A stretch of 19,057 nt of DNA from Paracoccaceae bacterium (GTDB taxonomy: Bacteria; Pseudomonadota; Alphaproteobacteria; Rhodobacterales; Rhodobacteraceae), in contig JADZAO010000020.1 of NCBI GenBank assembly GCA_020852535.1, positions 1 to 19,057 on the forward strand, given 5' to 3'. The notes under the pieces were generated by a model, which saw nothing but the letters and a program-made list of their open reading frames with translations, had not been told where the DNA came from and searched no databases. Below, piece after piece: positions 8,064-14,271 of this stretch. A program made the translations under genes and the position numbers. Position 1 is the stretch's first letter, and each line of letters begins with the position of its first letter.

Positions 8064-8314
8064 CTCCCTCCTCCCGTAATTTTGCCGCCAGAAAATCGAC
8101 CCAAAACGATCCAATGAATCGTCTCAACCATCGAATTAGCCTAAAAGGCAAGAAAACATCCGCCAAGCCAAACCTAAAGAGGGTCGGCCCCGCCCGTCTG
8201 CACCTTCCCAACACAGACGGGAAGGCGACACACAATCACCCTGTACTCCCATCACGTGCCGCATACGCCCAAAACCATGTAAAATACAATCCAACCAAGG
8301 ACATGCGCACATGA
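8060..8314 (+). CDS. Small basic ORF (84 aa) coupled between ydcT and ydcU; function unknown
   Basis: I do not recognise this product. The frame is supported by context rather than homology. Its ATG overlaps the ydcT stop as ATGA, GGAGG at 8048-8052 sits seven bases upstream, and its own TGA overlaps the ydcU ATG as another ATGA. The product is polar and very basic (segments such as LKGKKTSAKPNLKR), Asn/His/Pro-rich, with no signal peptide, membrane helix or known motif. By hand count about 55% of third positions are G or C, and it uses AGA, AGG and CTA, so codon choice neither proves nor excludes coding. Two competing hairpins lie within it. It may be a real small protein, a leader-type frame that couples translation across a structured spacer, or a decayed insert that stayed open by chance. 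Confidence 0.4.
   Translation: MTPSSRNFAARKSTQNDPMNRLNHRISLKGKKTSAKPNLKRVGPARLHLPNTDGKATHNHPVLPSRAAYAQNHVKYNPTKDMRT
8183..8229 (+). promoter_or_regulatory. Structured RNA element with two mutually exclusive stems upstream of ydcU
   Basis: Stem A pairs CCCGTCTG (8193-8200) with CAGACGGG (8214-8221), 8 bp with a 13-base loop, and can be extended by GTCG (8183-8186) with CGAC (8226-8229) plus two further pairs. Stem B pairs CCTTCCC (8203-8209) with GGGAAGG (8219-8225), 7 bp with a 9-base loop. The two share bases 8219-8221 and cannot form together. The element lies inside the 84-codon frame and 82 bases before the ydcU start. The switch idea is an inference. Confidence 0.5.
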
Positions 8315-9249
8315 CCGCCCCCGCCATCCTCCATTCACGAGGACTTGCCGATTGGCTCACCGCCCTCTTCTGGCGGCGTCCCCGCGTACTCTTGACGATC
8401 CTGCTCGCCCCACCTCTCCTCTGGCTCGGCGTCGTCTACCTCGGCTCACTCGCCGCCCTTTTGCTACAATCTTTCTATTCCATCGACGAATTCTCGGGAG
8501 TAATAAAAGAAGAGTTCACCCTAAAAACCTATGCTGAGCTCCTGCGCGCCCAAAACCTCGACATCATCCTGCGCACACTCCTGATGTCCACCATCGTCAC
8601 ACTAAGCTGTGCGCTCATTGCCTTTCCAATCGCCTATTACGCAGCCCGCTTTGCTAAAGGCCGATGGAAAACGGTCTTCTACCTCGGCGTAATGCTACCA
8701 CTCTGGTCCAGTTACCTTGTAAAAGTCTACGCTTGGAAACTAATCCTAGCGAAAGAAGGCATCATCACATGGACAGCTGACGCGCTGCACCTGTCGATGG
8801 TCCTAAACGCCATCCTCGCCATCCCGGGGATCGGCGGCAATTCGCTCTCAACCTCGTGGATCGGGACCTTTCTCGTCTTCGTCTACATTTGGCTACCCTA
8901 TATGATCCTTCCCATGCAGGCCGCACTTGAGCGCGTACCGACCTCAATGCTCGAAGCCTCAGCCGATCTCGGCGCCAGCCGATCGCAGACCTTCCGCACC
9001 GTAATATTTCCTCTAGCCATGCCGGGCATCATCGCTGGGTCCATTTTCACCTTTTCGCTAACCATGGGAGACTACATCATCCCCCAGATCGTCGGCACTT
9101 CGGCCCGCTTCATCGGCCTTGCCGTGTACCAGCTGCAAGGGACCGCAGGAAACATTCCGCTCGCGGCCGCTTTCGCAGTCATACCCATCGTAATCATGCT
9201 CCTCTATCTTTACCTCGCCAAGCGTCAAGGAGCTTTTGATGCACTCTGA
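8311..9249 (+). CDS. ydcU: Polyamine ABC transporter permease, YdcU-like
   Basis: This 312-residue inner-membrane protein belongs to the PotB class. A long N-terminal segment (WRRPRVLLTILLAPPLLWLGVV) forms the first membrane helix, followed by a periplasmic loop with SIDEFSGVIKEEFTLKTYAELL and several further helices. The EAA loop that docks on the ATPase is EASADLGASRSQTF at about residues 215-228, followed by FPLAMPGIIAG, and TMGDYIIPQIVG is typical of polyamine permeases. AAGGA at 8297-8301 is a good ribosome-binding site, and the ATG overlaps the preceding frame's stop. The end overlaps ydcV by 11 bases, so the two permeases should be made in equal amounts and pair as a heterodimer. Confidence 0.93.
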   Translation: MTAPAILHSRGLADWLTALFWRRPRVLLTILLAPPLLWLGVVYLGSLAALLLQSFYSIDEFSGVIKEEFTLKTYAELLRAQNLDIILRTLLMSTIVTLSCALIAFPIAYYAARFAKGRWKTVFYLGVMLPLWSSYLVKVYAWKLILAKEGIITWTADALHLSMVLNAILAIPGIGGNSLSTSWIGTFLVFVYIWLPYMILPMQAALERVPTSMLEASADLGASRSQTFRTVIFPLAMPGIIAGSIFTFSLTMGDYIIPQIVGTSARFIGLAVYQLQGTAGNIPLAAAFAVIPIVIMLLYLYLAKRQGAFDAL

Positions 9250-10045
9250 CCGCGCTTCCTTCGGCCTACGTGCCGCCTCCTTAGCAGGACTATTATTCCT
9301 TCACCTGCCCATCCTCATTATTTTCCTCTACGCCTTTACGAGCGAGGAAAAATCATACGCCTTCCCGCCCCCTAGCCTAACGATCAAATGGTTTGCCGTG
9401 GCATGGAACCGCGCCGATATATGGCCACCCATGCACCTATCACTCTGGGTCGCCACCGCCTCGACAGCGCTAGCAATGGTGCTCGGCACGCTCGTCTCGG
9501 CGGCAATGGCGCAAACGCGCTTCTTTGGAAAAGAACAAATCTCGCTCCTGATCCTACTACCCATCGCCCTGCCGGGAGTAATTACTGGCATGTCGCTGCG
9601 GTCCGCCTTTTCAATCATGAACATGCCGTTTTCAACGTTGACGATCATTCTCGGCCACGCCACTTTCTGTATTGTCATCATCTACAACAACGCAGTCGCC
9701 CGCTTTCGCCGTCTGTCAGGCGGTGTTCTCGAAGCCTCAGCCGATCTCGGCGCCAACAGTTTCCAGACCTTCCGCTACGTGCTTTTACCAAACCTCGGCT
9801 CGGCCCTCCTGGCAGGGGGAATGCTTGCGTTTGCCCTGTCCTTCGACGAAGTAATCGTAACCACCTTCACTGCGGGCCAGCAAAGCACTCTGCCCATCTG
9901 GATGCTTCAAGAACTGGTTCGTCCACGCCAACGTCCTGTGACCAATGTGGTCGCCATCGTTGTTTTCATGGCAACCTTTCTGCCCATCCTCATCGCCTAT
10001 TACCTGACCAGAAACGGCTCCGAAACGGCAGGCGCCGGCAAATGA
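9239..10045 (+). CDS. ydcV: Polyamine ABC transporter permease, YdcV-like
   Basis: This 268-residue inner-membrane protein is the second permease, PotC class. The first helix is about residues 10-32. Features typical of the class include LILLPIALPGVITGMSLRSAF, an EAA loop EASADLGANSFQTF at about 165-178, LLPNLGSALLAGGMLAFALSFDEVIVT and a last helix near residues 245-262. The ATG at 9239 is chosen because AGGAG lies six bases upstream; a TTG at 9236 would add one residue. It overlaps the end of ydcU and ends 11 bases before the preferred patD start. Confidence 0.93.
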   Translation: MHSDRASFGLRAASLAGLLFLHLPILIIFLYAFTSEEKSYAFPPPSLTIKWFAVAWNRADIWPPMHLSLWVATASTALAMVLGTLVSAAMAQTRFFGKEQISLLILLPIALPGVITGMSLRSAFSIMNMPFSTLTIILGHATFCIVIIYNNAVARFRRLSGGVLEASADLGANSFQTFRYVLLPNLGSALLAGGMLAFALSFDEVIVTTFTAGQQSTLPIWMLQELVRPRQRPVTNVVAIVVFMATFLPILIAYYLTRNGSETAGAGK

Positions 10046-10056
10046 AAGGAAACCTA

Positions 10057-11490
10057 ATGACCCAGCATATTGACACCTCTCTCCTCATCGGGTCCAGCAT
10101 CGAATCCGGTCAAGAAACCATCGAACCTATCCTCAACCCGCGCACGGGTACTCTGATCCTCAACGTACCCGAAGCCTCGACCACACAGGTAGATCGCGCC
10201 CTCGCAAGCGCCCGCCGCGCCTTTATCCACTGGTCCCGCAGCACGCCATCCGAACGTTCTGCGGCCCTCCTTCGCATCGCAGACCGAATCGAAGCAGAAG
10301 CGGATGCCTTCGCAGCACTTGAGGCCCTAAACTGCGGCAAACCGATCAACGCCGCCCGCAACGACGAAATCCCCGCCATCGTCGATTGCTACCGCTTCTT
10401 TGCAGGTGCAGTCCGCACCCAACACGGCTCACTCGCGGGCGAATACATGGCAGGCCACACCTCAATGATCCGCCGAGATCCGGTGGGCGTAATCGCCTCC
10501 ATCGCGCCTTGGAACTATCCACTTATGATGATGGCATGGAAGCTTGCCCCCGCCGTAGGCGGCGGCAATACAGTGGTCTTTAAACCCTCCGAACAGACCC
10601 CGCTCACCGCACTAAAAATGGCCCGCATCCTCTCAGAAGAGCTGCCCGAAGGCGTCGTCTCGGTCATCACAGGCCGCGGCCAGACTGTCGGAAGCTATCT
10701 GATCAACCACCCAGATGTGGACATGATTTCGCTAACCGGAGACGTGGCGACTGGCAAAAAAATGCTCGACGCGGCGGCAAAAACGGTAAAACGCACCCAC
10801 CTCGAACTCGGCGGTAAAGCCCCCGTCATCGTCTTTGATGACGCCAACATCGCCGATGTGGTCGAAGGCCTCCGTGCCTTCGGCTACTATAACGCAGGAC
10901 AGGACTGTACAGCCGCCTGCCGCATTTACGCAGGCAAGAAGGTCTACGACAAACTCGTAGCCGACCTCTCTTCAGCCGTTTCCACCATCGCCCTCGGCCT
11001 TGACGACGACACCGCCAACGAGATCGGGCCCCTCATCTCGCTCCGCCAACGAGACCGCGTCACAGGCTTCGTCAACCGCGCCCGCGAGATCAGCCATATC
11101 GAAATAACAACCGGCGGTCAGGTCATGCCCAACGGCTTCTACTACAAACCCACCGTAATCGCAGGCGCACGGCAGGAAGACGAAATCGTACGGCAGGAGG
11201 TATTCGGTCCCGTGGTCTCAATCACACCCTTCTCCGACACAGATCAAGCAGTAGCATGGGCCAATGACAGCGACTATGGCCTCGCCTCCTCGGTCTGGAC
11301 CCGCGACATCGGCCGCGCGATGTCAACCTCGGCGCAACTACGCTACGGCTGCACATGGGTGAACACCCATTTCATGCTGGTCAACGAAATGCCCCACGGC
11401 GGGCTAAAGAGATCGGGCTACGGCAAGGATATGTCCGCCTACGCACTAGAAGACTACACCGTGGCCCGCCATATCATGATCAAGCATTGA
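10057..11490 (+). CDS. patD: Gamma-aminobutyraldehyde dehydrogenase (1-pyrroline dehydrogenase)
   Basis: This NAD-dependent cytosolic aldehyde dehydrogenase oxidises 4-aminobutyraldehyde, formed from putrescine, to GABA. The 477-residue product follows E. coli PatD (YdcW) closely along its length: NCGKPINAARNDEIPAIVD, FFAGA, GEYMAGHTSMIRRDPVGV, SIAPWNYPLMMMAWKLAPA and FGYYNAGQDCTAACRIY, ending EDYTVARHIMIKH. The catalytic cysteine is Cys284 (GQDC), the general base Glu250 (ELGGK) and the oxyanion Asn153 (PWN). SLTGDVATG has Asp where the enterobacterial enzyme has Ser. The ATG at 10057 has AAAGGA upstream; an ATG at 10042 overlapping the ydcV stop would add five residues. Its place at the end of a YdcSTUV transporter operon supports polyamine catabolism. 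The open frame extends far upstream inside ydcV, which is a shadow. Confidence 0.95.
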   Translation: MTQHIDTSLLIGSSIESGQETIEPILNPRTGTLILNVPEASTTQVDRALASARRAFIHWSRSTPSERSAALLRIADRIEAEADAFAALEALNCGKPINAARNDEIPAIVDCYRFFAGAVRTQHGSLAGEYMAGHTSMIRRDPVGVIASIAPWNYPLMMMAWKLAPAVGGGNTVVFKPSEQTPLTALKMARILSEELPEGVVSVITGRGQTVGSYLINHPDVDMISLTGDVATGKKMLDAAAKTVKRTHLELGGKAPVIVFDDANIADVVEGLRAFGYYNAGQDCTAACRIYAGKKVYDKLVADLSSAVSTIALGLDDDTANEIGPLISLRQRDRVTGFVNRAREISHIEITTGGQVMPNGFYYKPTVIAGARQEDEIVRQEVFGPVVSITPFSDTDQAVAWANDSDYGLASSVWTRDIGRAMSTSAQLRYGCTWVNTHFMLVNEMPHGGLKRSGYGKDMSAYALEDYTVARHIMIKH

Positions 11491-11513
11491 TCCCCACCCA
11501 GATTCTCTCCCAC

Positions 11514-11531
11514 AAGGAGGAAAAAACTACG
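11514..11531 (+). pseudogene. Orphan ribosome-binding site, possible remnant of a lost operon gene
   Basis: AAGGAGG at 11514-11520 is a full match to the anti-Shine-Dalgarno sequence, but no ATG, GTG or TTG stands at a workable distance. An ACG follows eight bases later (11529), and that frame ends at a TGA after five codons. It lies 24 bases after the patD stop, where a further catabolic gene could be expected. It may mark a deleted gene, or be chance. Confidence 0.25.
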
Positions 11532-11603
11532 GCTCCACAAACGTGAGCCCCGATGCCAAGGTCAACAAAGGCTTTCACTGCCACTAAGGGAGTTCTGCAC
11601 CCC

Positions 11604-11679
11604 TTCCCCGAGGATATTTTAACAAGTAAAATAAAAAATCTCTCAGACTTTCACGCTAGTATAAATATCCTCAGGGGAA
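11604..11679. terminator. Long inverted repeat between convergent genes, likely bidirectional terminator
   Basis: TTCCCCGAGGATATTT (11604-11619) pairs with AAATATCCTC-A-GGGGAA (11663-11679): 16 base pairs with one bulged A and an AT-rich 43-base loop. It lies between patD (+) and the flavoprotein gene (-), which converge. Sequences of the form CCGAGGATATTT are, to my recollection, common repeats in Rhodobacterales spacers. A role as terminator or mRNA-end stabiliser is inferred from position and symmetry; the loop is long for a classical terminator. Confidence 0.5.
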
Positions 11680-11737
11680 AGGCTGCAAAGCCATTGAGAG
11701 CCAACGACCTCCTTGAAGCACCCCGAAGATTGCAGCA

Positions 11738-12880
11738 TCAGATGGATGCGGCTGTCTGTCCAGCCCAACGCCCCGTGGCAAGACAGCCGGTCAGCAAATA
11801 ACCTCCCGTCGGCGCCTCCCAATCCAACATTTCGCCACATGCAAAAACCCGTGGCAACGCGCGCAGTTCCAATCCCTCGGTGACAGCCGATTGCATCACC
11901 CCGCCCGCGACCGAAATCGCCTCATTTAGTGGCCTCGGTCCCACCAACGGGACCGGCAAGGCCTTAACCGCCACAACAGGGTCCAACCCACGCCCGAATT
12001 CCATCACCAAGGCCACAACAACCGGAGCTAAACCTAGCTTCCGCAGCCGGTTCGCTAAAGTCTCTCCTGTCCGCATCCGCCCCAACCGCGCGGCCACCTC
12101 CTCCGTCCGAAGATCAGGTAAAAAATCCAGCTGCAATGCCCCCCCTTCACGCAATTCACGGCTGACGGCATAAATGCCCCCACCCTCAACCCCGCGTACT
12201 GACACCACAAACTCCCCCCGCTCACGCCGCTCTCCCACACAAAGCGCCACGCCCTTGACCGGTTGACCTAAAAACCGCGCCATATGAGAGGACCAGTCAA
12301 TGCGAAAACCAATATTGGCAGGCTTCCAGTCCGCAACCTCGACCCCCCGTTCGCGCAGCCACGGCACCCAAGCCCCATCAGACCCAAGCCGCGCCCAGCT
12401 TGCCCCTCCAAGAGCCAGCACCGTCACCGCTGGACGCAAGACATGCTCACCCTCAGAACTAACAAAGCAAAACCCATCATCCTGAAACCCCTTCCAGCGC
12501 CAACGCAGCCTGAACTTCACCCCCAACGCAGACAGCCGCCTCAACCACACCCGCAACAGGGGCGAGCCTTTCATCGTCACCGGAAACACCCGTCCAGACG
12601 ACCCTGTAAAAACCTCCTGGCCCAGCCCTCGCGCCCAATCCTGCACTTCCTGCGGCCCAAACTCCGACAACATCGGTGCCAGCCAGCCATAGTCATAAGC
12701 CGCCAAAAACCGAGACACATCCTCATCCTTTGTAATATTCAGCCCCGACTTCCCGGCCATCAAGAATTTACGACCAACTGAAGGCTTTGCCTCGCAAACG
12801 ACCACCCGACGCCCCGCAAGCGCCAGTTCTTCCGCGGCCATCAACCCCGCAGGTCCGCCGCCAATCACCAACGCATCCAT
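11738..12880 (-). CDS. HI0933/BaiN-type flavoprotein, putative FAD-dependent oxidoreductase
   Basis: The 380-residue protein opens with a Rossmann FAD-binding strand-loop, MDALVIGGGPAGLMAAEELA, followed by GRKFLMAGKSGLNITK, the signature of the HI0933/YhiN family. The C-terminal FAD contact region reads GGVMQSAVTEGLELRALPRV and FACGEMLDWEAPTGGYLLTG. Length is close to the TIGR03862-type branch. Family members are reductases; BaiN from gut bacteria acts on bile-acid intermediates, but no substrate can be inferred here. I chose the ATG at 12880 because it begins directly at the first beta-strand; in-frame ATG 12895 (preceded by GGGG) and GTG 12901 would add five or seven residues. It converges on patD and lies downstream of the SDR gene on the same strand, 279 bp apart, so it probably has its own promoter. 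Confidence 0.9.
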   Translation of the reverse strand: MDALVIGGGPAGLMAAEELALAGRRVVVCEAKPSVGRKFLMAGKSGLNITKDEDVSRFLAAYDYGWLAPMLSEFGPQEVQDWARGLGQEVFTGSSGRVFPVTMKGSPLLRVWLRRLSALGVKFRLRWRWKGFQDDGFCFVSSEGEHVLRPAVTVLALGGASWARLGSDGAWVPWLRERGVEVADWKPANIGFRIDWSSHMARFLGQPVKGVALCVGERRERGEFVVSVRGVEGGGIYAVSRELREGGALQLDFLPDLRTEEVAARLGRMRTGETLANRLRKLGLAPVVVALVMEFGRGLDPVVAVKALPVPLVGPRPLNEAISVAGGVMQSAVTEGLELRALPRVFACGEMLDWEAPTGGYLLTGCLATGRWAGQTAASI

Positions 12881-13054
12881 CTTGCACCCGCCCATTTTCA
12901 CCCCATCCTAGACACTATGCAAAGCGAAACCACCACCTACTCACTCTACCTGCACCGATCTCACCAAAAGGGCCGTAAAGTCTGCACCAACTCATTCCAA
13001 AACTTAAAAAACAGCAAAAATGAACGAACGGTTCTTCTTCATCACATCTGCCAC

Positions 13055-13082
13055 AAAAAAAGCCACACCCGCTTCAGCGGGT
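13055..13082 (-). terminator. Candidate terminator downstream of the SDR gene
   Basis: Read on the minus strand, ACCCGC-TGAA-GCGGGT (13082-13067) is a perfect 6-bp stem with a tetraloop, followed after six bases by seven T residues (13061-13055). The spacing between stem and T-run is longer than ideal. It lies 78 bp past the dehydrogenase stop and would separate it from the flavoprotein gene. Confidence 0.5.
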
Positions 13083-13159
13083 CAAAATTTACCCACCAAT
13101 TCAAAACGCACAAATATCCCGCCGCACCCACCGAGCCACGCCTTCATTGTGACAAAAAA

Positions 13160-13909
13160 TCACGCAACCAGCCCCACGGCCCGCCGCACCCGCTCTTCAC
13201 GCAGGCTAACATCCTGCCCTAGCCACGGATCCGCGTCCGCCCCGCACATCCAGACCAATGCTTTGGCCGGCCAATCCACAGGAATATGAGCCGAAGGGTC
13301 AAGTTGACTAACGGGGTTGATCCCACTCGCCTTAATTTTCAACTGCATCTCAGTAGCCACTGTTCCAGGCGACAGACCTAGGACTCTTATCCCATGCGGA
13401 CCTTCTTCAAGATGCGCGACCCGCGTCAGCATCAGCGCTCCAGCCTTGCCAGCGCAATAAGCGCTCCAGCCTTCCAGCGGGTTGACAGCTGCACCCGAGG
13501 ACACAGTAATTATTGTGCCGCCACCTTGCATTCGCATCTGCGGAATTACAGCCTTCATCCCATGAAACACGCCCGTCAAGTTCACCCCAACTGCCTGCCC
13601 CCACAGACCTGCATCAGCATCAGCCAACCGCGCAATCGGCTCAATCACCCCCGCATTATTCACTAGCACATCGATACGTCCAAATCGCGCAACAACATGC
13701 GCCACCGCTCTTTGGACCGCCACCCAATCCAACACGTCACAAGCCAGCATCATCTCATCCGCGCCGTCCCCGCCAACAACCTTACCGATCTCGCCGACCG
13801 ATCGTGCGAGCGACACAACCTTCGCACCGACCGCAGCAAATTCTCGCGCCGCTGCAGCCCCAATCCCACGGCTCGCCCCCGTAATCACCACAACCTTACC
13901 TTGCATCAT
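13160..13909 (-). CDS. Short-chain dehydrogenase/reductase (SDR family)
   Basis: This 249-residue classical SDR is a probable NAD(P)-dependent oxidoreductase. Motifs from the chosen start: cofactor loop TGASRGIG (10-17), acidic CDVLD near residue 57-61, NNAG (84-87), structural Asn110, catalytic Ser138 in TVSSGAAV, Tyr151 and Lys155 in YCAGK, then LSPGTVATEM. The C-terminus ends SLREERVRRAVGLVA, so a binding site near DWPAKALVWMCG is retained. The ATG at 13909 (or the adjacent one at 13906) has a full AAGGAG five to eight bases upstream; an upstream in-frame start at 13936 would add nine unrelated residues. The substrate is not predictable. It is divergent from the pmbA block, sharing a short spacer. 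Confidence 0.92.
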   Translation of the reverse strand: MMQGKVVVITGASRGIGAAAAREFAAVGAKVVSLARSVGEIGKVVGGDGADEMMLACDVLDWVAVQRAVAHVVARFGRIDVLVNNAGVIEPIARLADADAGLWGQAVGVNLTGVFHGMKAVIPQMRMQGGGTIITVSSGAAVNPLEGWSAYCAGKAGALMLTRVAHLEEGPHGIRVLGLSPGTVATEMQLKIKASGINPVSQLDPSAHIPVDWPAKALVWMCGADADPWLGQDVSLREERVRRAVGLVA

Positions 13910-13965
13910 AACCACTCCTTCCACTTTGCCCGACATGCCGTACCTAGGCCTTCAGATGTAATCTC

Positions 13966-13994
13966 TTGACCCTCCCTAACGGCAAGACGATACT
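13966..13994 (+). promoter_or_regulatory. Candidate sigma-70-type promoter for the DUF2125-like fragment and pmbA
   Basis: TTGACC (13966-13971) and GATACT (13989-13994) are separated by exactly 17 bases, matching the housekeeping consensus at 5/6 and 4/6 positions. Transcription would begin near 14001, about 30 bases before the ATG at 14030. It lies in the divergent spacer opposite the SDR gene. Confidence 0.5.
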
Positions 13995-14029
13995 TTCACC
14001 GATAGGTTTCTACCGTCACAAGGCTCATT

Positions 14030-14269
14030 ATGAAATTCCAAGCGTTCGCGGGCACAATTGCGCTTGCGACTTTCTTTACCAAAACCGCTTACGCGGATAT
14101 TACCCCCACCCAAATCTGGCAAAACGGGCAAAATTTAGGCACAAACTACGGCCAGATCTTGACTGCGAGTAGTATCAACGTTCAGGGCGATGCGCTCGTC
14201 ATCACCAACCTTGCAATCGGATATGACCAAAACAACATAAAAGCCTCGCCCGAAAGCCACAGGACATAA
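14030..14269 (+). pseudogene. Short secreted protein, probable N-terminal remnant of a DUF2125 protein
   Basis: The 79-codon frame has AAGG six bases before its ATG, a clear signal peptide (cleavage after A20-Y21-A22), and a mature start DITPTQIWQNGQNLGTNYGQ followed by ILTASSINVQGDALVITNLAIGY. This resembles the beginning of Rhodobacterales DUF2125 proteins, as I recall them: a W-x-x-W-like start, YGQTLTA, then GDTLVVT. Those proteins are several hundred residues long, while this frame stops after about 50 matching mature residues with a short unrelated end. The second tryptophan appears replaced by Gly. It stops two bases before pmbA. It could alternatively be an intact small periplasmic protein; promoter and signal are still in place. 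Confidence 0.5.
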
Positions 14270-14271
14270 CC

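Noticed and set aside
9388..10056. Large N-terminal extension of the aldehyde dehydrogenase
   Set aside because: This is the +1 frame shadow of ydcV; its translation is Arg/His/Pro-rich and unlike any aldehyde dehydrogenase.
11553..11801. 82-codon + frame after patD
   Set aside because: It crosses the inverted repeat, enters the flavoprotein gene antisense and has no protein-like composition or ribosome-binding site at a proper distance.
13023..13035. GAAC-GAACG-GTTC as a TetR-type operator upstream of the flavoprotein gene
   Set aside because: Arms are only four bases, which is expected by chance in a spacer of this size.
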